The notes under the pieces are model-generated. The model saw nothing but the letters and a program-made list of their open reading frames with translations. It did not search any database and was not told the DNA's origin. Below are positions 7,831 through 13,833 of a stretch of 17,994 bases of DNA, one piece after another. Source of the stretch: Azoarcus sp. GTDB taxonomy: Bacteria; Pseudomonadota; Gammaproteobacteria; Burkholderiales; Rhodocyclaceae. Location of the stretch: the NCBI GenBank assembly GCA_023230755.1, contig JALNWS010000072.1:1-17994 (forward strand), written 5' to 3'. The number at the start of each line of letters is the position of its first letter. The stretch's first letter is position 1. Both the position numbers and the translations under genes were made by a program.

Positions 7831-7856
7831 AAGAATGAATAAATCATAACATTCTT
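7831..7856. promoter_or_regulatory. Inverted repeat AAGAATG-N12-CATTCTT, candidate operator over the gntR promoter
   Basis: The two 7-base arms (7831-7837 and 7850-7856) match perfectly and bracket the predicted -10 box of the gntR gene. This is a fitting place for autorepression. Binding by the GntR protein is inference. Confidence 0.45.
7843..7851 (-). promoter_or_regulatory. Candidate extended -10 promoter of the gntR gene
   Basis: On the minus strand the sequence reads TG-T-TATGAT, five of six bases of the -10 consensus with the extended TGn element. No good -35 is present at normal spacing, which the extended element can make up for. Transcription would begin about 14 bases before the ATG at 7821. 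Confidence 0.4.
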
Positions 7857-7863
7857 CACATGG

Positions 7864-7893
7864 TTGACATATTGAAGATTTAAAGACAATCTT
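7864..7893 (+). promoter_or_regulatory. Candidate promoter of the dmpD-like operon
   Basis: A perfect TTGACA lies at 7864-7869. The -10 is weak: AATCTT at 18-base spacing or GACAAT at 15. The region is strikingly AT-rich compared with the rest of the window. The proposed -10 lies within the inverted repeat at 7873-7895, so a bound repressor would block it. Confidence 0.4.
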
Positions 7894-7895
7894 CA
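7873..7895. promoter_or_regulatory. Inverted repeat TGAAGATT-N7-AATCTTCA, candidate GntR operator
   Basis: Perfect 8-base arms at 7873-7880 and 7888-7895 are separated by TAAAGAC. A third, near-identical half-site (ATTCTTCA, 7851-7858) lies upstream in reverse orientation, and ATTCTTCACA at 7851 and AATCTTCACA at 7888 form a one-mismatch direct repeat 37 bases apart. Placement between divergent genes supports an operator. Confidence 0.55.
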
Positions 7896-7990
7896 CAAAA
7901 AAGAAGAACAGATAGCAATCTCGAGATTATTTTTCGTGGGTCGTGGGTGCATCCCGTCGGCGGCATGAAGTTTCGTACAAGGAGCGCTGA

Positions 7991-8869
7991 ATGAGTGAAC
8001 ACAATCCCGAGATCGGCCGCAGCATCGATGTCGGTGGTATCACAACGAACTACCATGATCTGGGCGCCGGTTTCCCCTTGCTGATGATCCATGGATCCGG
8101 GCCCGGAGTCAGTGGCTACGTGAACTGGCGAACGGTGATGAAGGACCTTGCGGCCAACCGTCGCGTGATCATTCCCGACATGGTTGGATTCGGTTTTACC
8201 GATCGCCCCGAGGGGCAGGTCTATGACGTGGATGCGTGGGTCGACCAGGCAATCGGTCTGCTCGATGCACTCGGTATCGCCCAGGCGGACATCGTGGGCA
8301 ACTCGTTCGGTGGTGCACTCGCCCTCAAGATCGCGATCCGGCATCCCTCACGCTTGCGTCGGATCGTGCTCATGGGGAGTGCAGGCATCGATTTTCCCCT
8401 CACCGAGGGGCTTGACGCCGTCTGGGGGTATGAGCCGTCGCTTGCCAACATGCGCAAGCTGCTCGACATCTTTGCCTTCGACCGCAGCCTGGTGAACGAC
8501 GACCTTGCAAGGTTGCGCTACCAGGCCAGCATTCAACCCGGATTCCAGGAGTCGTTCTCGGCCATGTTCCCGGCGCCCCGCCAGCGCTGGGTTGAGGCGC
8601 TGGCCAGCGACGAAGCGCAGATCCGCGCCATACCGCACGAAGTGCTGGTGATTCACGGGCGCGAGGACCAGGTGATTCCGCTGGAGAGCTCGGTGCGTCT
8701 GAGCGGCTTGATCGCACGCGCGCAATTGCATGTGTTTGGCCGTTGTGGGCACTGGACGCAGATCGAGCAAGCGGCTCGCTTCACCAGGCTGGTGCAGGAT
8801 TTTCTGGCCGAGGCCGCAGCCGAAGAGCCGCTGGCCCAGGTGAGCGCTGCTGAGGCCGCGCTGGCCTGA
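7991..8869 (+). CDS. dmpD: 2-hydroxymuconic semialdehyde hydrolase-type ring-fission-product hydrolase (DmpD/XylF family)
   Basis: This 292-residue alpha/beta-hydrolase closely follows the DmpD/XylF/TodF/CumD pattern over its whole length: HGSGPGV at 34-40, nucleophile elbow GNSFGG with Ser105, the lid segment with NMRKLLDIFAFDRSL and ASIQPGFQESFS, Asp226 in HGREDQV and His254 in RCGHWTQIEQ. CumD uses Ser103, Asp224 and His252. It cleaves the carbon-carbon bond of 2-hydroxy-6-oxo-dienoates to give 2-hydroxypenta-2,4-dienoate plus a carboxylic acid. CAAGGAG six bases before the ATG fixes the start. It opens an operon with the lipocalin-like and BphC-type genes, and is the second such hydrolase in the window; the substituent it releases differs, presumably, from that handled by the protein at 354-1250. 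Confidence 0.92.
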   Translation: MSEHNPEIGRSIDVGGITTNYHDLGAGFPLLMIHGSGPGVSGYVNWRTVMKDLAANRRVIIPDMVGFGFTDRPEGQVYDVDAWVDQAIGLLDALGIAQADIVGNSFGGALALKIAIRHPSRLRRIVLMGSAGIDFPLTEGLDAVWGYEPSLANMRKLLDIFAFDRSLVNDDLARLRYQASIQPGFQESFSAMFPAPRQRWVEALASDEAQIRAIPHEVLVIHGREDQVIPLESSVRLSGLIARAQLHVFGRCGHWTQIEQAARFTRLVQDFLAEAAAEEPLAQVSAAEAALA

Positions 8870-8892
8870 ATGTTGCGTGGGTCGTGATTGAT

Positions 8893-8927
8893 AACGATGG
8901 CCGAACGCACGGCGTTCCGGCCATGTT
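8893..8927 (+). repeat. Strong intergenic stem-loop between the hydrolase and lipocalin-like genes
   Basis: ATGGCCG then AACGC (8897-8908) pair with GCGTT then CGGCCAT (8912-8924) around an ACG loop, with one bulged C. AAC/GTT extends the stem outside one bulged G. About 15 base pairs in 35 bases, with no U-tract, and the next ribosome site (AGGAG) begins three bases later. It suits an mRNA-processing or translation-control element more than a terminator. Confidence 0.5.
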
Positions 8928-8940
8928 GCAGGAGTGAAGT

Positions 8941-9372
8941 GTGAAGAACGAATCCATTGAAGGGCGCTGGAACATCGTTTCGTGGCGTCAGGAGTACGAC
9001 GACGGACGCAAGGTCTACCCGTTCGGAGAACAGATCGAAGGCTTCATCGAGTACGGACGCGGAAACATGTTCTGCGTGCTGTCGAAGAAGCCGCGGCGGG
9101 CATTTACCACGGGTGGTCAGTGGGATGCGGCCGACAGTGACAAGGCTGCGGCCTATAACGAATACCTGACTTACGCCGGTCGCTACGAGTTTGACGGTGA
9201 AACCGTGAGCCATCTCATCGATCTGTGCATTTTCCCGACCTGGCAGGGCAGCGTGCAACGCCGCAAGGTGACGCGTACTGGCCCGGATGAAATGACCCTG
9301 GTTGCGAGGATCGAGGACGGCACACCCGAGGCCCGGACGGCCGTGCTCGCCTGGCGGCGTGCGTCTGCCTGA
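8941..9372 (+). CDS. Lipocalin-like domain protein
   Basis: The 143-residue protein matches the Lipocalin_5-type (PF13924-like) pattern: an N-terminal GRWNIVSW strand, DDGRKVYPFGE, IEGFIEYGRGNMFCV, then YAGRYEFDGETVSHLIDLCIFPTWQGS and an RRKVTR strand, ending with LTL-type repeats. These proteins form a small beta-barrel with a hydrophobic pocket, and appear in polyketide and aromatic degradation clusters; their reactions are mostly unknown. No signal peptide is seen, so it is probably cytoplasmic. The GTG start follows CAGGAG six bases upstream. It sits between a ring-fission-product hydrolase and an extradiol dioxygenase, so a role in binding or converting a pathway intermediate is plausible but is inference. 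Confidence 0.8.
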   Translation: MKNESIEGRWNIVSWRQEYDDGRKVYPFGEQIEGFIEYGRGNMFCVLSKKPRRAFTTGGQWDAADSDKAAAYNEYLTYAGRYEFDGETVSHLIDLCIFPTWQGSVQRRKVTRTGPDEMTLVARIEDGTPEARTAVLAWRRASA

Positions 9373-9405
9373 GGGAAGGCTATGTGGGGACAGGAGACAG
9401 GTTTG

Positions 9406-10293
9406 ATGGGACAGGTTAAACGGCTGGCTTATATCCAGATCGAGGCCACGGATCTTGAAGCGTGGCGCGCTTTTGCCGGTGGCGTGCTGGGGTGTGAAAT
9501 TGTTTCGGACACCGCGCCCGGCGATCTTCGGCTCAGAGTAGATGATCGTCCGTGGCGGATACAGGTTACCGAGGGGCCCCGCAACGACATTGTTGTCGTT
9601 GGGCTGGAGGTCGATTGTGGTGAAGACTTCGTGGCCATCCACACACGCCTCACTGATGCCGGAATCGACGTGCATGCAGGGAGCGCCGAACTGTGCGAGG
9701 CCCGCGGTGTGCGCGAACTGCTGTGCTTCCGCGATCCAGCGGGTATGGAAGTGGAGCTGTCCTACGGTTCCCTGATGCGCCCGCAGCAGCCCTTCAACTC
9801 GCCGCTGGCGCATGGTGGGTTCGTCACCGGGGATCAGGGGCTGGGCCATGTGATGCTGGTGGTGGAGAACGTTGCCGAGGTGCATCGCTTCTATTGCGAA
9901 TTGCTGGGTTTCGTCACCAGTGATTTCGTGGCCACTGACAACTACGGCGGGCAGAAAGGCAGTTTCGTGTTCATGCGCTGCAATCCGCGCCATCACTCTT
10001 TAGCAATAGGTTATCTTCCCCTCGGGCGACGGCTCGGACACCTGATGCTCCAGGTGCGGGAGTTCGACGAAGTCGGTCGTACCCTCGACAGGGTGCATCA
10101 GAGCCCGTTCCGTCAGACCCGTGCGTTGGGACGACATATCAATGACCGGATGTTCTCGTTCTATGTCGAAAGTCCATCAGGTGTGCAAATCGAATGTGGT
10201 TGGGGTGGGCTGGAGGTGGAAGAGGACGATCTGGAGGTCAGAACCTACGATGTGACCAGCGCGTGGGGTCATCAACACCTGTTGCCGAAGTGA
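9406..10293 (+). CDS. BphC-type extradiol catechol dioxygenase (VOC fold, two-domain)
   Basis: The 295-residue protein has the two tandem vicinal-oxygen-chelate domains of type I extradiol dioxygenases. The active domain is the second: Fe(II) ligands His148 (LGHVML), His212 (GHLMLQV) and Glu263 (QIECGWG), and catalytic His197 (RHHSLAIG), His244 (GRHINDRM) and Tyr253 (SFYVES). These correspond to His146, His210, Glu260, His195, His241 and Tyr250 of 2,3-dihydroxybiphenyl dioxygenase. It cleaves 3-substituted catechols next to the hydroxyls, and the DmpD-like hydrolase upstream would take its product. I chose the ATG at 9406, preceded by CAGGAG, because MGQVKRLAYIQI is the family's usual N-terminus; an in-frame ATG at 9382 is possible. 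It is unrelated in fold to MhpB, so the window holds two independent ring-cleavage enzymes. Confidence 0.92.
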   Translation: MGQVKRLAYIQIEATDLEAWRAFAGGVLGCEIVSDTAPGDLRLRVDDRPWRIQVTEGPRNDIVVVGLEVDCGEDFVAIHTRLTDAGIDVHAGSAELCEARGVRELLCFRDPAGMEVELSYGSLMRPQQPFNSPLAHGGFVTGDQGLGHVMLVVENVAEVHRFYCELLGFVTSDFVATDNYGGQKGSFVFMRCNPRHHSLAIGYLPLGRRLGHLMLQVREFDEVGRTLDRVHQSPFRQTRALGRHINDRMFSFYVESPSGVQIECGWGGLEVEEDDLEVRTYDVTSAWGHQHLLPK

Positions 10294-10295
10294 AT

Positions 10296-10332
10296 GGTTC
10301 GCCCCTGCATTTGATGATGTCAGGGGCGAACC
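10296..10332 (+). terminator. Perfect 12-bp stem-loop after the extradiol dioxygenase gene
   Basis: GGTTCGCCCCTG (10296-10307) and CAGGGGCGAACC (10321-10332) pair without mismatch around a 13-base loop, beginning two bases after the TGA stop. The stem can extend two pairs further. No U-tract follows, so it may end the operon with help, stabilise the 3' end, or act in both directions. Confidence 0.55.
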
Positions 10333-10423
10333 GTACCGGATGACGGTGTACCAAGCGGCAGCGGCACAGATCCACCAAAGAGTGGACGCCGGGCGGACAC
10401 CACTGAGAGACAAAGGAGTCACG

Positions 10424-11425
10424 ATGCAATTGCAAGGTTTGGCATACGACCGCAATACCGTTGTGGAAATGGGTAGCTTCGAACGGTTTCAGACGCGCGA
10501 TCTGGAAGAGGCTCGAAGCTGGGGGGCACGCGTATTCTGCGAGAACAGTCTGCGTAGCCTCGATGCCCGCAAACCGGTCAATGCGCGCATGTACTACCGG
10601 CGCATGAACGGTATCGGCGTAGGACGCATGAGCTACGGTGGAGAAGTCACCATCGAGCCTGGCGTACTCGACTCCTTCTATCTGATCCAGATGCCGCTGT
10701 GTGGTTCGGAGCGCATTGAATGCGCTGGCGAAACCACCTATAGCTCGGCCGGCACGGGTTCGGTGCTGAGCGCACATCGTCCCGTACGCATCCGCCATGC
10801 CGAGCGCACCGAGAAGCTGATCCTGCGGGTCGATCGCGAGCTGCTCGAAAGGCATTGCCGGCAGCATCTGGGGGGCAATCTGCCCGAACGCATCGAGTTT
10901 GACACCGCGATGCCGCTGGAAACCGGTGCAGGGCAGCGCTGGATGCGCACGATGCACTGGCTGCTCGAGACCCTGAAGTCCGAGCCTGATTCGCTGTCGC
11001 CGCTGCTGTCGGCCCAGATTGAACAGATGGTCGTGAGCATGTTGCTCGTGTGTCAGGCCAACACCTGTACCCGTGCACTGTGCGAGGATTCGCGCACTGT
11101 TACGCCCGCCTTCATCCGTCGCACCGAGCAGTTCATCGAAGATCGTGCCCATGAGCCGATCACCGTCGGAGACATGGCTGAGCATGTCGGAGTCAGCACG
11201 CGTTCGTTGTTTACCGGCTTCCGCAAGTACCGCAATACCTCGCCGATGCTCTTCCTGAAGGAGATCCGGCTCAATCGTGTGCGCGAACAATTGCTGCGTG
11301 GGCAGACCGGGCGCACCACGGTGACGGCGGTCGCGTATCAATGGGGCTTTGGGCATCTCGGCCACTTCACGACCGACTACAAGCGCCGTTTCGGCGAAAG
11401 CCCATCCGAGACGCTTGCGCGTTAA
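10424..11425 (+). CDS. AraC-family transcriptional regulator, first of a tandem pair
   Basis: The 333-residue protein has an AraC_binding_2-type N-terminal sensor domain (SFYLIQMPLCGSERI near 84-98, the hallmark segment of XylS/FeaR-like regulators) and a C-terminal double helix-turn-helix: first helix pair about 247-268 (VGDMAEHVGVSTRSLFTGF), second about 299-318 (TVTAVAYQWGFGHLGHF). The start at 10424 has AAGGAG five bases upstream; an in-frame ATG at 10340 does not. It follows the dioxygenase operon after a stem-loop, and its stop lies only five bases before the next AraC gene, so the two are almost surely co-transcribed. It most likely activates a catabolic promoter when bound to an aromatic effector. 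A tandem repeat with AraC-site character lies upstream of the StyA-type gene. Confidence 0.92.
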   Translation: MQLQGLAYDRNTVVEMGSFERFQTRDLEEARSWGARVFCENSLRSLDARKPVNARMYYRRMNGIGVGRMSYGGEVTIEPGVLDSFYLIQMPLCGSERIECAGETTYSSAGTGSVLSAHRPVRIRHAERTEKLILRVDRELLERHCRQHLGGNLPERIEFDTAMPLETGAGQRWMRTMHWLLETLKSEPDSLSPLLSAQIEQMVVSMLLVCQANTCTRALCEDSRTVTPAFIRRTEQFIEDRAHEPITVGDMAEHVGVSTRSLFTGFRKYRNTSPMLFLKEIRLNRVREQLLRGQTGRTTVTAVAYQWGFGHLGHFTTDYKRRFGESPSETLAR

Positions 11426-11430
11426 CTGCG

Positions 11431-12399
11431 ATGACGATCGGGCAATCTGCGGTTTACCGGTCGAGCGATCTGGACGAAACCCGCAGCATCGTGGCGGGGA
11501 TCTATTGCGATCACCGCCTCGACCAGCTTCGTAGCAGAGCACGCCTGAAGTACGAGCATACCCATTGTGCAATGGGCGGGTTCAGCTTCAGCCGGATGCG
11601 CTATGGTGCCGATGTGAGTGTCGACGTGGACACGCTCGGGGACTTCTACCTGATCCAGGTGCCGCTCAGCGGCACCGACCGGATGTGCGTCAACGGAAAT
11701 TCATTCTGTTCCGATTCGCGCTACGCATCCGTCAATGCACCGATGAGCGGCCTCGGCATGAAGTGGAGTGCCGACTGCCTGAAATTTGCCGTCAGGATCG
11801 AACGCAAGCTTCTCGAGGGCCACGCCGCTGCGCTGAGTGCCCGCCCGGATGACGGGCCGCTTGTGTTCATGCCGTCGGTTGACCTCAGGCAGGCTGCACC
11901 GCGCTCATGGGTGGCGACTGCGCAGCATGTACTCAACGAACTCCAGCGCAACCCTCAGCTCGCGACGCAGCCGCTGGTCAGGACACAGTTCGAGCAATTG
12001 CTGATGACGACGCTGCTGAGCTGGATGCCGGGCAGTTTCGGGGAGGCCGTTCAAACCGAGCGTCGGGTGGTGCTGCCGCGCCATGTCAAGGTGGCCGAAG
12101 AGTTCATGCGCGCAAATCCCGAGCAGGTGATGACGATTGAAACGCTGGCCAGTGTGGTGGGTGTCAGCGGCCGTACCCTGTTTGACGGTTTTCGCAAATT
12201 TCTTGGGGTGAGCCCGATGCGCTACCTGCGCGATCTGCGCATGGAGTGCGCGCGCCGCGATCTGCTTGACGCCTCCCGGCCACGCAGCGTTACCACCATC
12301 GCGACCCATTGGGGCTTCTATCAGCTCGGACGCTTCGCTTGCGACTACCGCCAGCGTTTTGACGAAAACCCGCACGAGACAATGGCAAGAGGGCGTTAA
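11431..12399 (+). CDS. AraC-family transcriptional regulator, second of a tandem pair
   Basis: This 322-residue protein repeats the architecture of its neighbour: sensor domain with DFYLIQVPLSGTDRM at about 71-85 and two helix-turn-helices (about 234-255, MTIETLASVVGVSGRTLFDGF, and about 287-306, VTTIATHWGFYQLGRF). The recognisable parallels along the whole length suggest an old duplication followed by divergence of the sensor domain. The ATG at 11431 has no clear ribosome site and lies five bases after the preceding stop, so its translation probably depends on the upstream gene. A clean intrinsic terminator follows at 12426. Two differing sensors could read two different effectors, or the proteins could act as a mixed dimer; both ideas are inference. 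Confidence 0.92.
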   Translation: MTIGQSAVYRSSDLDETRSIVAGIYCDHRLDQLRSRARLKYEHTHCAMGGFSFSRMRYGADVSVDVDTLGDFYLIQVPLSGTDRMCVNGNSFCSDSRYASVNAPMSGLGMKWSADCLKFAVRIERKLLEGHAAALSARPDDGPLVFMPSVDLRQAAPRSWVATAQHVLNELQRNPQLATQPLVRTQFEQLLMTTLLSWMPGSFGEAVQTERRVVLPRHVKVAEEFMRANPEQVMTIETLASVVGVSGRTLFDGFRKFLGVSPMRYLRDLRMECARRDLLDASRPRSVTTIATHWGFYQLGRFACDYRQRFDENPHETMARGR

Positions 12400-12425
12400 G
12401 CCGGATTATCCGCCCCTTCATGGTG

Positions 12426-12459
12426 CAAGCACGCACTGTGTTGGTGAGTGCTTGTTTTT
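12426..12459 (+). terminator. Intrinsic terminator after the AraC pair
   Basis: CAAGCAC (12426-12432) pairs with GTGCTTG (12448-12454), continued inside by CAC/GTG across one G-A mismatch, with a seven-base loop and five T residues directly after. It separates the regulator transcript from the StyA-type operon, which must therefore have its own promoter. Confidence 0.8.
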
Positions 12460-12460
12460 C

Positions 12461-12500
12461 CTGCAGTTTTTGCATGTTGTCTGCAGTCTGCGCATATTTC
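12461..12500 (+). promoter_or_regulatory. Tandem 20-bp direct repeat, candidate AraC-type operator of the StyA operon
   Basis: Two abutting 20-base units (12461-12480, 12481-12500) share 14 positions. Each begins CTGCAGT and contains TGCA-N6-GCAT followed by n-T-T. Tandem half-sites about two helical turns apart are the usual AraC/XylS arrangement (XylS sites are TGCA-N6-GGNTA). The array begins right after the terminator T-run. A -10-like TCAAAT at 12517-12522 would put the -35 position at the end of the second unit, as in activator-dependent promoters. Confidence 0.6.
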
Positions 12501-12530
12501 TCTGGTCCAGGGTCCGTCAAATTGGGGCTG

Positions 12531-12546
12531 TCTTCGATATCGAAGA
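12531..12546. promoter_or_regulatory. Perfect 16-bp palindrome in the StyA leader
   Basis: TCTTCGATATCGAAGA is its own reverse complement and lies 33 bases before the ATG. If transcription starts near 12530 it would sit at or just after the start site, a repressor position. It shares GAAGATTT (12542-12549) with the gntR intergenic repeat at 7874-7881. Confidence 0.45.
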
Positions 12547-12578
12547 TTTCGCACCAACCCAAGACGGAGAGAAACAAC

Positions 12579-13808
12579 ATGCGCAAGATCACCATCATCG
12601 GTGCAGGTCAGGGCGGGCTTCAGCTCGGGATCGGCCTGCTTTCCAAGGGTTACGACGTCACCCTTGTTTCGAATCGCACCGCAGAGCAGATCTCACAGGG
12701 CCGCGTCATGTCGAGCCAGTCGATGTACGACATGGCGGTCGGCTATGAGCGCGACCTTGATCTGGCGTTCTGGGACGACGCCTGTCCGCCCATTTCCGGC
12801 GTTCATTTCCGGGTGGGCGGATGTGACGGCGTGACCCCGATCGACTGGCGTTCGCCCATGCGTGCGCCGGGACAGTCGGTGGATCAGCGCATCAAGATGC
12901 CGGCATGGATGGCAGAGTTCGAACGCCGTGGCGGCCATCTCGTCATCGCGGACGCCGGTGTGCCGGATCTCGAACGCTATGCCGCCGACGCCGACCTTGT
13001 CATCGTCGCGTCCGGAAAGGGTGCGGTGGGGGCCTTGTTCGAGCGCGATGCGGAACGCAGCCAGTTCGATGCTCCCCTGCGCACGGTGTCACTGACCTAC
13101 GTCCACGGCTTGAAGCCGAGGGAGGATTTCTCTGCCCTCAATATCAGCGTCAACCCGGGGATTGGTGAGTATGTGAACTTCCCCTCACTGACCCATACCG
13201 GTGCCTGCGACATCATCAATCTGGAGTGTATTCCGGGAGGACCGATGGATTGCTGGCAAGAGGTTGATTCGCCCGAGGCGCACCTCAAGCTGGCGGTGAA
13301 GCTCATTCGTGAGTTCTTCCCCTGGGAGGCAGAGCGGTGTACCGATCTTCGCCTGACCGACGCACTGGGCACGCTCGCCGGGCGGATCACGCCCACCGTG
13401 CGCAAACCGGTGGGCAAACTGCCCTCGGGTGCCGTCGTTCTGGGCATGGCGGATGCGCTGGTGCTCAACGACCCCATCACCGGCCAGGGCTCGAACAACG
13501 CAAGCAAATGCGCCGCGCTCTACATGGAGGCAATTGTGCAGCACGGGGACGAAGCCTTCGACGAGGCCTGGATGCAGGCGACCTTTGAAGCCTACTGGGA
13601 CTACGCGAAGTGGGTGACCCGCTTCACCAACACCCATCTCCTGCCGCCGCCCCCGCAAGTGTTGAAGATCTTTGGCGCCTGCGGAGAGAATCCGGCGCTG
13701 GCCGCCCGTGTCGCCAACGCTTTCGACGATCCCAAGAGTCTTGCGCCGTGGTATTACGACGCGGCAGAGGCGGATCGTTTCATCGACTCGTTTGCGGTTG
13801 CGGCCTGA
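12579..13808 (+). CDS. StyA-type (group E) flavoprotein monooxygenase, indole-monooxygenase-like fingerprint
   Basis: The 409-residue protein aligns with styrene monooxygenase StyA (415) throughout. The FAD dinucleotide motif is GAGQGG at 8-13, and the second FAD region is VVLGMADALVLNDP through TGQGSNNAS (about 286-309), the counterpart of StyA GLGDIQATVDP and GQGANMAS. As a two-component enzyme it would epoxidise or hydroxylate an aromatic alkene or indole-like ring using reduced FAD from the reductase encoded at 15040. Active-site positions that separate styrene from indole enzymes in this group read Ser45, Gln47, Met49, Ile72, Val75 and Gly98 here, which is the indole-type pattern with two conservative changes and none of the styrene-type residues. 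The start at 12579 follows GGAG nine bases upstream. It leads its operon behind its own regulatory region. Substrate unproven. Confidence 0.88.
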   Translation: MRKITIIGAGQGGLQLGIGLLSKGYDVTLVSNRTAEQISQGRVMSSQSMYDMAVGYERDLDLAFWDDACPPISGVHFRVGGCDGVTPIDWRSPMRAPGQSVDQRIKMPAWMAEFERRGGHLVIADAGVPDLERYAADADLVIVASGKGAVGALFERDAERSQFDAPLRTVSLTYVHGLKPREDFSALNISVNPGIGEYVNFPSLTHTGACDIINLECIPGGPMDCWQEVDSPEAHLKLAVKLIREFFPWEAERCTDLRLTDALGTLAGRITPTVRKPVGKLPSGAVVLGMADALVLNDPITGQGSNNASKCAALYMEAIVQHGDEAFDEAWMQATFEAYWDYAKWVTRFTNTHLLPPPPQVLKIFGACGENPALAARVANAFDDPKSLAPWYYDAAEADRFIDSFAVAA

Positions 13809-13833
13809 GGTCGGCGAAATGGAAGCGAAAACG

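Noticed and set aside
7822..7896. Longer gntR protein from a GTG at 7896
   Set aside because: The extra 25 residues are unlike the family, lack a ribosome site, and would include the promoter-like extended -10 and both inverted repeats.
8653..9996. 447-codon open frame on the minus strand
   Set aside because: It is antisense to three genes with strong family motifs and good ribosome sites.
10238..11572. 444-codon open frame on the minus strand
   Set aside because: It is antisense to the first AraC gene and crosses the stem-loop after the dioxygenase; no domain is recognisable and the sense protein is clearly real.
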